64,000 nt of DNA from Flavobacterium quisquiliarum (GCF_019308285.1 NZ_WWEM01000009.1:124001-188000), one strand, 5' to 3'. Shown: positions 18,073 through 25,420, numbered from the stretch's first letter. The notes: a model not told the origin generated them from the sequence alone. Made by a program: numbers and translations.

Positions 18073-18564
18073 ATGAAAAAAATATTGTTTTTATTTACGA
18101 TTGTTCTTTTTTTACCCAATCATTTCTATGCACAAACAGCAGCAGATGCTGTTGCAATGTTTGCCAAATCATACGATTATATGAATGACTTCGAAAAAAT
18201 TCTTACTCCAAGTCAGGTAAAAACTTTAAACGATTTTTTAAAATCGAGCGAGGCCAAAACCAGCAGCAAAATTCTTATAGTCACCACACCTTCTATTGCT
18301 CCTTATACTGATTTAAGCGACTATTCTTTGGCATTAGATAAATATATGCTTTCACAGCTAAAAATAGATACTTCTATTTTAATTGTAATCAGCAAACAAT
18401 TAAGACAGATTCAGGTGCAAGGTGTCGAAAAAGTACGCTCTAAAATGAGCGATCAAGAACTGAAAGACATTATAACGAGTTATGTAGTTCCAGAATTAAA
18501 AAAAGGAGATTACTATAAAGGCTTAGAACTAGGCGTAAAACAGCTTCTAAAAAAAATAGAATAA
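18073..18564 (+). CDS. Secreted TPM-domain protein
   Basis: This 163-residue exported protein has a signal peptide (MKKILFLFTIVLFLPNHFYAQ) and one TPM domain covering nearly the whole mature part: ILTPSQVKTLNDFLKSSEAKTSSKILIVT, then SLALDKYMLSQLKIDTSILIVISKQLRQIQVQ, then a Gly-poor C-terminus. There is no C-terminal membrane anchor, unlike YgcG-type proteins, so it is probably periplasmic. TPM domains have been linked to phosphatase-like activity and to membrane or photosystem maintenance. A TPM protein is, as I recall, part of the B. subtilis ydj cluster that also holds an SPFH protein and a zinc ribbon, so its nearness to the SPFH operon is notable. A terminator follows. Confidence 0.85.
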   Translation: MKKILFLFTIVLFLPNHFYAQTAADAVAMFAKSYDYMNDFEKILTPSQVKTLNDFLKSSEAKTSSKILIVTTPSIAPYTDLSDYSLALDKYMLSQLKIDTSILIVISKQLRQIQVQGVEKVRSKMSDQELKDIITSYVVPELKKGDYYKGLELGVKQLLKKIE

Positions 18565-18570
18565 AAAACT

Positions 18571-18604
18571 AAATCCGATCTATTATTAGGTCGGATTTTT
18601 TTTT
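18571..18604 (+). terminator. Terminator after the TPM gene
   Basis: The arms AAATCCGATCTA (18571-18582) and TAGGTCGGATTT (18587-18598) pair over 12 bp with one wobble and a 4-base loop, followed by a T run to 18604. Confidence 0.92.
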
Positions 18605-18672
18605 ATTAGAAATTCTCAATTCTGCAATAAAAGCAATATCTTGTCTATTCTATAAACTAAAAAATCATTAAT

Positions 18673-19317
18673 ATGAATTTAGAAGATTATAAAAAAGAAT
18701 TTTCAGAAGATGATGCTGTCGGCTGGTTAGAAATCGACAAAGAATTTGACCGCTTGTATCCTGATCAAGAACCTAAACATTTTGCTCCCGCAATTAGCTA
18801 TATGCTTGGTGGCGATAATCCGCTTGACGGTGTAAGTTTTTACGAAAGTAAAAAACAAGAAGATCACTATCATTTTATTACTTACGGTTTTTCTGAATTG
18901 TATTATAATGAAGAAAAAGTAAATGGAGAATTCAGCAAATGGGGATTTGAACTTACTTTTAGACTAAAACCTTATGAGGCCGATAACGGAAATCCAAGCT
19001 GGGCCGTAGCTTTATTACAGAATATTGCCAAATATGTTTTTAGCAGCGGTAACTGGTTCGAAGAATTTCACTATATGCCAGCAAACGGACCAATTCGTTT
19101 GAATACTGATACTGAAATTACTGCTCTAGTATTTGTTTCAGATCCAGAAATAGAAAAAAAACAAACACCTCACGGAGAAGTTTCTTTTTTACAAATAGTT
19201 GGAATAACTACTGCAGAATATGAGCATATCAAAGAAAATCCAAACAGCGTAGAAGAACTAGTTAATAAATTAAAAGAAAACAATCCGTTACTTATAACTG
19301 ACCTAAACAGAAAATAA
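18673..19317 (+). CDS. Suppressor-of-fused (SUFU) domain protein, immunity-like
   Basis: This 214-residue cytosolic protein is covered by a SUFU domain: HFAPAISYMLGGDNPLDGVSFYES, the YHFITYGFSELYY strand pair and the GFELTFRLK motif are all typical. Bacterial SUFU proteins are best known as immunity proteins in polymorphic toxin systems. The next gene starts on the stop codon of this one (shared A), so the two are co-translated. No toxin ORF is seen on either side. It may be an orphan immunity gene retained against toxins of competitors, which is inference. Confidence 0.88.
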   Translation: MNLEDYKKEFSEDDAVGWLEIDKEFDRLYPDQEPKHFAPAISYMLGGDNPLDGVSFYESKKQEDHYHFITYGFSELYYNEEKVNGEFSKWGFELTFRLKPYEADNGNPSWAVALLQNIAKYVFSSGNWFEEFHYMPANGPIRLNTDTEITALVFVSDPEIEKKQTPHGEVSFLQIVGITTAEYEHIKENPNSVEELVNKLKENNPLLITDLNRK

Positions 19318-19727
19318 TGGCTAATAGTTTTTATTCCTATTCCGCTTATATACTGCCCTCTTCAAATGCAACTATTACAACATTGAAAGCGTATTTAGAG
19401 AAATTCTATCAAAAATCAGACGCTGGAGATCAGCCAGAAATTGTCCTTAGCGATAATCAGATTACCATACTTTTTAATGATGAATATCATTTTTATATTT
19501 ATTTATCAGATGAAAAACATGTAAATGAAGAAGCTTTGGAAATTGTCGAAGATTTGGAAGAAGATTGGAACGAAGAGCCTTTCGATAAAGAAAAATTAAA
19601 AACTGCTCAAAAACGATTTGAAGTTTGGGGAGATCAGGATTTTGATATGGATTATTTTAATGATAGTTTATTTATCATAGATCAGATAGAAAAATTTTCA
19701 GACATTATTATTTTTGAAAATAGTTAA
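19317..19727 (+). CDS. Small acidic hypothetical protein coupled to the SUFU gene
   Basis: This 136-residue protein is not recognised. It is strongly acidic in the second half (EEALEIVEDLEEDWNEEPFDKEKL), mixed alpha/beta, with no signal or membrane segment. The N-terminal half reads like a small ferredoxin-type fold (IVLSDNQITILFNDEYHFYIYLSDE). Its ATG overlaps the SUFU stop codon by one base. Size, acidity and coupling fit an immunity protein, but there is no direct motif support. Confidence 0.65.
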   Translation: MANSFYSYSAYILPSSNATITTLKAYLEKFYQKSDAGDQPEIVLSDNQITILFNDEYHFYIYLSDEKHVNEEALEIVEDLEEDWNEEPFDKEKLKTAQKRFEVWGDQDFDMDYFNDSLFIIDQIEKFSDIIIFENS

Positions 19728-19784
19728 AAACAGCTTTAAAGAGCATCAATCTGATTCAAGGAGCATAAAATTTCACATTGCAAA

Positions 19785-20123
19785 ATGATTAATTATAACA
19801 ACAAAACTTTTAAACCAGTCAGCAATACCGAAAACGGAGAAACTTCTAATAAAACAACATTTCTTTATAAACAGGAAAACAATATTTTAACTTCTAAATA
19901 TTCTGGTGGAAAAATTATTTCTGGACATTTAATCGGTTTGGTTGACGATCACGGAAACATTGAAATGCGCTACCATCAAGTAAACGAAAAAGGCGAGTTA
20001 ATGACAGGAATCTGCACTTCTAAACCTGAAATTTTAGAAAACGGAAAAATAAGACTTCATGAAACCTGGCAGTGGACATCGGGAGATCATTCCAAAGGAA
20101 ATTCTATCATAGAAGAACAATAA
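19785..20123 (+). CDS. Small lipocalin-like protein of the family often mislabelled N-acetylglutamate synthase
   Basis: This 112-residue cytosolic all-beta protein has the family pattern TFLYKQENNILTSKYSGGKIISGHLIG, then MRYHQVNEKGELMTGICTS, then IRLHETWQWTSGD. Databases often transfer the label N-acetylglutamate synthase to this family. The length and fold do not fit an acetyltransferase: there is no GNAT acetyl-CoA loop, so I would not use that name. The true function is unknown. The next gene starts 16 bases downstream. Confidence 0.75.
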   Translation: MINYNNKTFKPVSNTENGETSNKTTFLYKQENNILTSKYSGGKIISGHLIGLVDDHGNIEMRYHQVNEKGELMTGICTSKPEILENGKIRLHETWQWTSGDHSKGNSIIEEQ

Positions 20124-20139
20124 TCTTTAAACTTATAAA

Positions 20140-20586
20140 ATGAAAAAACTTATTCTACTTTTTCTTGTTCTAACAAGTATTGCATACGCTCAAACAAAAA
20201 AAGATATCCTGATTGGAAATTGGAAAGCTACAGATTCTAATGGTACAGAAAATAAAATGGTTTTCAGTCCTGATGGATTCATTTCAATGACCATAAATGG
20301 TGAATTTATAGATGGGAAAAATTTTATGGTAAAAGACGGCAAAAATAAAGGACAGAAAGGAACTTTAAAATATGAAATTGATGATTCCAATGTACCTATC
20401 AAAATGGATATTATCGCTGCTAGTCTTGAAAAAGGAAAATCTGTTGAAAAAGGAAGACTTTTAGCCATATTAGAATTTATAAATAATGATGAAATTAAAA
20501 TTAATATCAGTATTAACCAAGCGAGAGCTTTAGAATTTAATGAGGCCAATCAGCAAAGTACAATTGTACTTCGAAGACAAAAATAA
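20140..20586 (+). CDS. Secreted lipocalin-like small protein
   Basis: This 148-residue protein has a clear signal peptide (MKKLILLFLVLTSIAYAQ) and a mature all-beta part that opens with ILIGNWKATDSNGTENKMVFSPDG. That opening is the usual start of the DUF4488/lipocalin-like secreted proteins of Bacteroidota. It is probably periplasmic. It sits 16 bases behind the preceding small beta-barrel gene and is likely co-transcribed with it. The ligand is unknown. Confidence 0.7.
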   Translation: MKKLILLFLVLTSIAYAQTKKDILIGNWKATDSNGTENKMVFSPDGFISMTINGEFIDGKNFMVKDGKNKGQKGTLKYEIDDSNVPIKMDIIAASLEKGKSVEKGRLLAILEFINNDEIKINISINQARALEFNEANQQSTIVLRRQK

Positions 20587-20672
20587 TTCTCCGGCAATTC
20601 AATAAAACAACTCTTAAAGAATCCTAAAATATTGATTTATAAAAAACGTTGTATAACTAAATAGTAGCAATC

Positions 20673-21074
20673 ATGAATCAGGACATTCAAAATTATAATG
20701 ATTCCCAAACAGAATCAGACAAAGCAATTTGTGATATTCTTTATAAGATTATAAACGAAAACTTAGTCGGCGCCGAAAACAAAATCTGGCATGCACATCC
20801 CGTTTGGTTTTTAGACGGAAATCCGATTGTAGGTTACAGCAAATTAAAAGGTTCTGTGAGATTGCTTTTTTGGAGTGGACAATCTTTTGATGAAGAACAG
20901 CTGCAAAACGAAGGCTCTTTTAAAGCAGCCGAAATGCGCTATACAGATTCCGATCAAATAAATGAAAATGACCTGAAACGCTGGCTCAAAAAAGGTCGTG
21001 AAATTCAGTGGGATTATAAAAATCTTGTAAAACGCAAAGGAGTCTTAATTCGTTTAATGACCAAACCTTATTAA
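20673..21074 (+). CDS. DUF1801-family protein (copy 1)
   Basis: This 133-residue cytosolic protein is of the YdhG/YdeI type. Signatures are AENKIWHAHPVWFLDGNPIVGYSKLKGSVRLLFWSG and the C-terminal KRWLKKGREIQWDYKNLVKR. The fold is known from structural genomics, but no biochemical role is established; a link to metal or stress resistance is suggested for some members. Two further DUF1801 genes lie at 29591 and 35694, both divergent in sequence from this one. Confidence 0.8.
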   Translation: MNQDIQNYNDSQTESDKAICDILYKIINENLVGAENKIWHAHPVWFLDGNPIVGYSKLKGSVRLLFWSGQSFDEEQLQNEGSFKAAEMRYTDSDQINENDLKRWLKKGREIQWDYKNLVKRKGVLIRLMTKPY

Positions 21075-21105
21075 CACAAAAACCAAATTAACCCAAAAAA
21101 CCAAA

Positions 21106-21840
21106 ATGAAATTTTTCCGATTAACCGCCTTTTTTCTTTTAACCTCAATAACTTTTTCACAAACTAAAATGCGACCAGTAAACGAACTTATAGACCAAAA
21201 TGATTCTGGATGGAAACTCGTAAAAGAATGGATTGATACAGCCAAAAACAAAGTAGAAATTCTTCCCGCCGACCCACAAAAAGCTAAAGATGCTTTATAT
21301 CAAACACAAGTAACTACAAGTTCTCCAATGGGAGCCGTAATCTACAAAACAGGCGGACTTTTAATTGATAACGGCTGGATTAGGATTTTAGGTTCGGGAA
21401 GTTCAAAATTGAACCGAAGCCTGCCAGATTGGAATAAAGGCAAATCTTTTAATAATGCTGGCGAAAACCCGTCTTTTCTACTTATTGCCGATGATGCGTT
21501 GGGTGGTTTTTATCTGTTAAACGGTGGTGCTTTTGGAAAAGATCTTGGCAAAGTATATTATTTCTCTCCTGATAATTTAGAATATGAAGCCCTTGATATT
21601 ACGTATTCAGAGTTCTTAGGATTCTGTTTTTCTAATGACTTGGATAAATTTTATGCAGGAAGCAGATGGAATGACTGGAAAAAAGAAGTGCCTCAGTTAC
21701 AAGGCGACCAAGTCTTTAATTTTTATCCGTTTTTATGGACCGAAGAAGGAAGTGATATTAATAAAGTACAGCGAAAAATTATTCCAATTGAAGAGCAATA
21801 CAGTCTTAATCTGGATTTAAGAAAACAACTGGGACATTAA
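21106..21840 (+). CDS. Secreted DUF2625 protein
   Basis: This 244-residue protein has a signal peptide (MKFFRLTAFFLLTSITFSQ) followed by a full DUF2625 domain. The domain is identified by RPVNELIDQNDSGWKLVKEW, GAVIYKTGGLLIDNGWIRILGSG and LIADDALGGFYLLNGGAF. Most DUF2625 proteins are cytosolic; the signal peptide here makes this one an exported form. The function is unknown. It stands alone, followed by the structured repeat element at 21851. Confidence 0.82.
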   Translation: MKFFRLTAFFLLTSITFSQTKMRPVNELIDQNDSGWKLVKEWIDTAKNKVEILPADPQKAKDALYQTQVTTSSPMGAVIYKTGGLLIDNGWIRILGSGSSKLNRSLPDWNKGKSFNNAGENPSFLLIADDALGGFYLLNGGAFGKDLGKVYYFSPDNLEYEALDITYSEFLGFCFSNDLDKFYAGSRWNDWKKEVPQLQGDQVFNFYPFLWTEEGSDINKVQRKIIPIEEQYSLNLDLRKQLGH

Positions 21841-21850
21841 AATTTATAAT

Positions 21851-21968
21851 TTGGGCGTTCCCTACGGTCGGGCTGTCCGCTAAATTCCCGATTAACAAAA
21901 ACTACGGCTAAAAAGCCTTGTTTTTCTAAATCGGGAGATACCGCTTCCATCCCCTAACGCATCCCGTT
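21851..21968. repeat. GC-rich structured intergenic element (GGGCGTTCCC...CCCTAACGC)
   Basis: A ~118-base noncoding element much richer in G and C than its surroundings. It opens with GGGCGTTCCC and CGGGCTGTCCGCT, and ends with CCCCTAACGCATCCC. The centre can fold into a long hairpin: CCCGATTAACAAAAAC pairs with GTTTTTCTAAATCGGG at 14 of 16 positions, around an inner GGCT-AAAA-AGCC hairpin. I recall similar elements dispersed in other Flavobacteriia but cannot search here. There is no ORF inside. Confidence 0.6.
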
Positions 21969-22043
21969 TTCAAAAGGATATTTTGTGTTAAAATAATTAG
22001 TATTTTAGTAAGACCAGAACTACAATCTAAAATCCTATAAATC

Positions 22044-22724
22044 ATGCTAAAACAAATTATCTTCCTCCTTATTTTTTGTTTCGGGATTCAAATGAATTCT
22101 CAAGAAACTGGTTTTACAACTCCTGATTATAAAGCTATAGAAAAAGAAATAAACGATAAAAATTCGAAGTTTTTCTATCCCAAGTTAATAGAAAGACTTA
22201 CAAAAAATGATACACTTTTAACGCATGAAGAATACCGTCATTTGTATCTAGGTTATGTTTTTCAGCCTAAGTATGATGCTTTTTGGAAATCTCCAGATGA
22301 AGAAAAACTAAACGCGCTTTACAATAAAGAAAAATTGGAAACTTCGGATTACGATGAGATCATTAAATTATCAAATCATTCCTTAAGTGACTTTCCTTTT
22401 GATTTAAGACAGCTGAATTATCTTTCTTATATCTATCATTTAAAAGGAGACGAAGTGGCTTCAAAAATTGCTTCTTTCAAATTTCATAGCATTATGAATG
22501 TCATTCTCTCATCAGGTGACGGAAAAAAATGTGAAACAGGTTTTCATGTTTTGCTGGTCGAACATGAGTATGTACTTCTAAATCTTTTCGAATTGGAATC
22601 AAAAGGGCAGTCTTTAGTCAAAAATTGTGACTATCTCAGTTTTGAAAAAGGCGCTTACAATGTCGAGGGAATTTACTTTAATATAGAAAAAATGCTAGAG
22701 AACGAAAGGAAAATGCTTCGTTAA
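22044..22724 (+). CDS. Secreted DUF4919 protein
   Basis: This 226-residue exported protein has a signal peptide (MLKQIIFLLIFCFGIQMNSQ) and the DUF4919 pattern: DYKAIEKEINDKNSKFFYPKLIERL, then LTHEEYRHLYLGYVFQPKYDAF, and the helical segment LNYLSYIYHLKGDEVASKIA. The family is nearly confined to Bacteroidota and looks like a small all-helical, TPR-like periplasmic protein without known function. It is monocistronic, with a terminator at 22763. Confidence 0.82.
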   Translation: MLKQIIFLLIFCFGIQMNSQETGFTTPDYKAIEKEINDKNSKFFYPKLIERLTKNDTLLTHEEYRHLYLGYVFQPKYDAFWKSPDEEKLNALYNKEKLETSDYDEIIKLSNHSLSDFPFDLRQLNYLSYIYHLKGDEVASKIASFKFHSIMNVILSSGDGKKCETGFHVLLVEHEYVLLNLFELESKGQSLVKNCDYLSFEKGAYNVEGIYFNIEKMLENERKMLR

Positions 22725-22762
22725 ATAAAAATCGAAATAACTATTATTAAAAATATTTTCAA

Positions 22763-22798
22763 AACTTCAACAATAATCTTGTTGGAGTTTTTTTTTTG
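22763..22798 (+). terminator. Terminator after the DUF4919 gene
   Basis: The arms AACTTCAACA (22763-22772) and TGTTGGAGTT (22780-22789) pair over 10 bp with one G-U pair and a 7-base loop, followed by a T run. Confidence 0.88.
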
Positions 22799-22872
22799 AT
22801 TAAAAGCATATTTTTATTGTTTATCAATAAATTTTTATTAATTTAGCATCATAAACTTTTAATCTAACCACA

Positions 22873-23415
22873 ATGGAAATTAAAATTAGAACACAACAGA
22901 TCTTAAAAATTTTGAATATTTTCTCCTGGATCATTTTTATCGGGTTATGTGTAGAAGCTGGAATGTATCTCTTCAACGGAATTTATACCCTAACTATAAA
23001 TTCGTACAATGCCCGTTTTTTGAACTTACTTGATATTTATAATTACAATGTTTCTTTTTACATTCAGGAAATTTGTTTTATTAGTATTGTTGCCATCTTA
23101 AAAGCAATTATGTTTTATTTAATTGTCAAATTATTACATGAGAAAAAACTAAATATAGAACAGCCATTTACGCCGGAAACGGGACGTTTTATATCTTATC
23201 TTTCTTATCTCGCTTTCGGAATTGGTTTATTCTCTCTTTGGGCGGCAAAATTCAACAGTTTTCTTATTACAAACGGAGTGAAAGTTCCATCATTAGAAAG
23301 CTTAAATATTGAAGGCGGAAGTGTTTGGATATTTATGGCAGTTGTACTATTCGTTATCGGACAGATTTTTAAGAGAGGAATCGAAATTCAATCTGAAATT
23401 GAATTAACCGTTTAA
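22873..23415 (+). CDS. DUF2975 membrane protein
   Basis: This 180-residue inner-membrane protein has four predicted helices, near residues 14-36, 60-86, 108-128 and 150-168. The QPFTPETGRFISYLSYLAFGIGLFSL stretch is the usual DUF2975 core. In many Bacteroidota and Firmicutes such a gene is paired with a small Xre-type regulator, exactly as here (11 bases downstream). The pair may act as a membrane-linked regulatory unit; the signal is unknown. Confidence 0.85.
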   Translation: MEIKIRTQQILKILNIFSWIIFIGLCVEAGMYLFNGIYTLTINSYNARFLNLLDIYNYNVSFYIQEICFISIVAILKAIMFYLIVKLLHEKKLNIEQPFTPETGRFISYLSYLAFGIGLFSLWAAKFNSFLITNGVKVPSLESLNIEGGSVWIFMAVVLFVIGQIFKRGIEIQSEIELTV

Positions 23416-23426
23416 AAGAAAAAATT

Positions 23427-23633
23427 ATGCCTATTATAGTAAATTTAGACGTCATGATGGCTAAAAGAAAAATGTCATTGAACGAACTTTCAGAAAAAGT
23501 AGATTTGACTTTATCGAATCTTTCTATCTTAAAAACAGGAAAAGCAAAAGCGATTCGTTTCAGTACTTTGGAAGCTATTTGTAAAGTCTTAGACTGTCAG
23601 CCGGGGGATATTTTAGAATTTTCTAAAGAATAA
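23427..23633 (+). CDS. Small Xre-type helix-turn-helix regulator
   Basis: This 68-residue DNA-binding protein of the YozG type has MPIIVNLDVMMAKRKMSLNELSEKV, a recognition helix in LTLSNLSILKTGKAKAIRFSTL and the end LEAICKVLDCQPGDILEF. It consists of the HTH domain only, with no sensor part. It is co-transcribed with the DUF2975 membrane protein, whose promoter it probably regulates. Confidence 0.9.
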   Translation: MPIIVNLDVMMAKRKMSLNELSEKVDLTLSNLSILKTGKAKAIRFSTLEAICKVLDCQPGDILEFSKE

Positions 23634-23702
23634 CCTATTTATCCTTTTTTTATATTTATTTTGTGTTTTCTTACAAAAAATTAAATCTAAAATTCATAAA
23701 TA

Positions 23703-24146
23703 ATGTCAACAGAAGAAAATATAGAAAAATCGGTTTTTGAAGAAATCCCAACCGAAAAAATTTACTCAGAAAAAGCTATTCGCATTGCAACATTTTTAGC
23801 AGGTCCGCTTGTAGCAGGTTATTGCATAGCAGAAAATTTCAGAGTTTTCAATGATAAAGAAAAAGCTCAAAAAACTTGGATAATTACTGGTATAGCTTCC
23901 TTTTTTATAATTTGTTTGGTTTTTCTATTACCTGAAAATTTCCCTTCCATAATTTTCCCAATAGTTTACTCTTTTATTGCTTCCTATTTCCTAAAAACAT
24001 ATCAGGAAAAAAACATTCAAAATCATATGAGTAATGGTGGAGAAACTTATAGCGGCTGGAGAATGACTCTAATTGGACTAATCAGTCTGTCAACTTTTTT
24101 AGCAGTAATTATGAGTGTTCTTTTTTTAGCTGGTGATATTCTTTAA
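23703..24146 (+). CDS. Hypothetical membrane protein
   Basis: This 147-residue protein has a 25-residue acidic cytosolic N-terminus and about four helices: IATFLAGPLVAGYCIAENF, WIITGIASFFIICLVFLL, IIFPIVYSFIASYFL and MTLIGLISLSTFLAVIMSVLF. The loop with NGGETYSGWR is the only distinctive hydrophilic part. No family is recognised with confidence. It is 69 bases behind the Xre gene and 26 bases before the next membrane protein gene, so the two membrane genes may be one unit. Confidence 0.7.
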   Translation: MSTEENIEKSVFEEIPTEKIYSEKAIRIATFLAGPLVAGYCIAENFRVFNDKEKAQKTWIITGIASFFIICLVFLLPENFPSIIFPIVYSFIASYFLKTYQEKNIQNHMSNGGETYSGWRMTLIGLISLSTFLAVIMSVLFLAGDIL

Positions 24147-24172
24147 AGGCAACTGAGAAAAAAGTTTAGAAA

Positions 24173-24631
24173 ATGAATCTTCGAAAAATAAAAGTTTATC
24201 ATTTATTTTGGTTTATTGCTATCTTAATTTTAGCTATTGGAATTGCGCAAAACAATAATCCTTTGGCAACGATGGATATAAATATCCATGATACTTACTT
24301 TGTTGTTAGAAATATAGAAAGCACCATATTTCTTTTTCTTTGTTATTTTTTAATGGGATTAGGATATTGGCTGATTCAAAAAGTTTTCGATAAACAACTT
24401 GTACAATTTCTAACCGCAATTCATTCCATTATATTAATTGGAAGTTTTATTTTTTATTGGATTATTTTCTTTTGTAACCCACAATATCAAGTAAACAGTA
24501 ATTTCCCTTTATATGATGATTATGTGTCTGTTAATACAGTTTTAATTATTGAATTTTTGCTAATAATTTTTGTAGCAACACCAATTTATATTATCAATTT
24601 ACTAATTGGTATTTTTAGAAAAAACAAATAA
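24173..24631 (+). CDS. Orphan membrane protein resembling the C-terminal helices of cytochrome oxidase subunit I
   Basis: This 152-residue protein has four helices. Residues 35-45 read DINIHDTYFVV, close to the LHDTYYVVAHFHYV motif that precedes helix X of COX1. After it, GLGYWLIQKVF, IHSIILIGSFIFYWIIFF and YDDYVSVNTVLIIEFLLII follow the order and spacing of COX1 helices X-XII. The His-Phe-His that binds heme is absent: RNIE stands in its place, so it cannot be a catalytic oxidase. It could be a degenerate COX1 derivative reused for another purpose, or a convergent match; a structural model would tell. Confidence 0.7.
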   Translation: MNLRKIKVYHLFWFIAILILAIGIAQNNNPLATMDINIHDTYFVVRNIESTIFLFLCYFLMGLGYWLIQKVFDKQLVQFLTAIHSIILIGSFIFYWIIFFCNPQYQVNSNFPLYDDYVSVNTVLIIEFLLIIFVATPIYIINLLIGIFRKNK

Positions 24632-24660
24632 GGGATTATATACAGATTCCGATAAAAGCC

Positions 24661-24682
24661 CGACAGATTTTAAAACCTGTCG
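24661..24682. repeat. Near-perfect palindrome with CGACAG arms
   Basis: CGACAG at 24661-24666 and CTGTCG at 24677-24682 flank ATTTTAAAAC, so the 22-base sequence is palindromic except for one A:C mismatch. It is followed by only a short T stretch. It could be a weak bidirectional terminator or a protein-binding site; nothing else is seen in the gap 24632-24799. Confidence 0.55.
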
Positions 24683-24799
24683 AGTTTACTATTAAAGATA
24701 AACATTGTCCGAAACACACCTCTATTTTGTCTTTTAACCACCTTAACAATTTGATTTATAGATTGTAATTTTACTTTACAAATTTCTAAATCAATCAAA

Positions 24800-25285
24800 A
24801 TGAGCACACAAGATTTTACCACAAAAATAATAGTCAATCAATCTCCCGAAGAAGTTTTCAAAGCTATACAAAACGTACGAGGCTGGTGGTCGGAAGAAAT
24901 TGAAGGCAAAACAGCCAACTTAAATGATGAATTTGATTATCATTATGAAGACGTACATCGCTGTAAAATCAAACTAATTGAAGTTATTTCAAATCAGAAA
25001 ATAGTCTGGCTGATCGAACAAAACTATTTCAAATTCACAGAAGACAAAACCGAATGGACAGGAACAAAACCTACTTTTGATATCAAAGAAAAAAATGGAA
25101 AAACAGAACTTACCTTTACTCATTTTGGTTTAGTTCCCGAATATGAATGTTTCGAAATCTGCCGTGATGCTTGGACAAACTATATCCAGAATAGTTTAAA
25201 AAAACTAATCGAAACTGGAAAAGGCGAACCCAATGCAACAGGAAAACCGAAAACAGAAAACGAGAAGAAATTATCAGCAAATTAA
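24800..25285 (+). CDS. SRPBCC (AHSA1/START-like) domain protein (copy 1)
   Basis: This 161-residue cytosolic protein has the AHSA1 pattern: FTTKIIVNQSPEEVFKAIQNVRGWWS at the start, a central beta-sheet with RCKIKLIEVISNQKIVWLIEQ, and a C-terminal helix WTNYIQNSLKKLIETGKG. The fold holds a hydrophobic ligand cavity; the ligand is not predictable. Proteins of this type in flavobacteria are often annotated as activators of Hsp90 ATPase or polyketide-cyclase-like, neither of which is supported by context. The gene is monocistronic. A second family member is at 34940. Confidence 0.85.
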   Translation: MSTQDFTTKIIVNQSPEEVFKAIQNVRGWWSEEIEGKTANLNDEFDYHYEDVHRCKIKLIEVISNQKIVWLIEQNYFKFTEDKTEWTGTKPTFDIKEKNGKTELTFTHFGLVPEYECFEICRDAWTNYIQNSLKKLIETGKGEPNATGKPKTENEKKLSAN

Positions 25286-25301
25286 AAGAGTTAAAAAAAA
25301 T

Positions 25302-25341
25302 CTTAGAAACTCAGCCTCTCAGTATCTTAGAAACTTAAAAA
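25302..25341. repeat. Octad repeat (CTYAGNNN), five units
   Basis: Five contiguous 8-base units, CTTAGAAA, CTCAGCCT, CTCAGTAT, CTTAGAAA and CTTAAAAA, give an exact 8-base period. The core is the reverse complement of the CTAAGNNN octads at 43814-43845, so the two elements look like opposite orientations of one family. Confidence 0.75.
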
Positions 25342-25420
25342 AAGCTACAACAACAATAGATTTGGATACATCATTTGTTTAGATGTTGCACAACTTTGCA
25401 ATGTCTAAAAATCAGAACAA

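Noticed and set aside
19785..20123. N-acetylglutamate synthase
   Set aside because: The label is a database habit for this small all-beta family; no GNAT or kinase-like fold is present.
20190..20549. Antisense 119-codon ORF over the secreted lipocalin-like gene
   Set aside because: The plus-strand gene has a signal peptide and a family-like start; the antisense translation is a composition artefact.
24800..25285. Hsp90 ATPase activator function for the SRPBCC protein
   Set aside because: Sequence supports only the fold; no Hsp90 gene or other context links it to that role.
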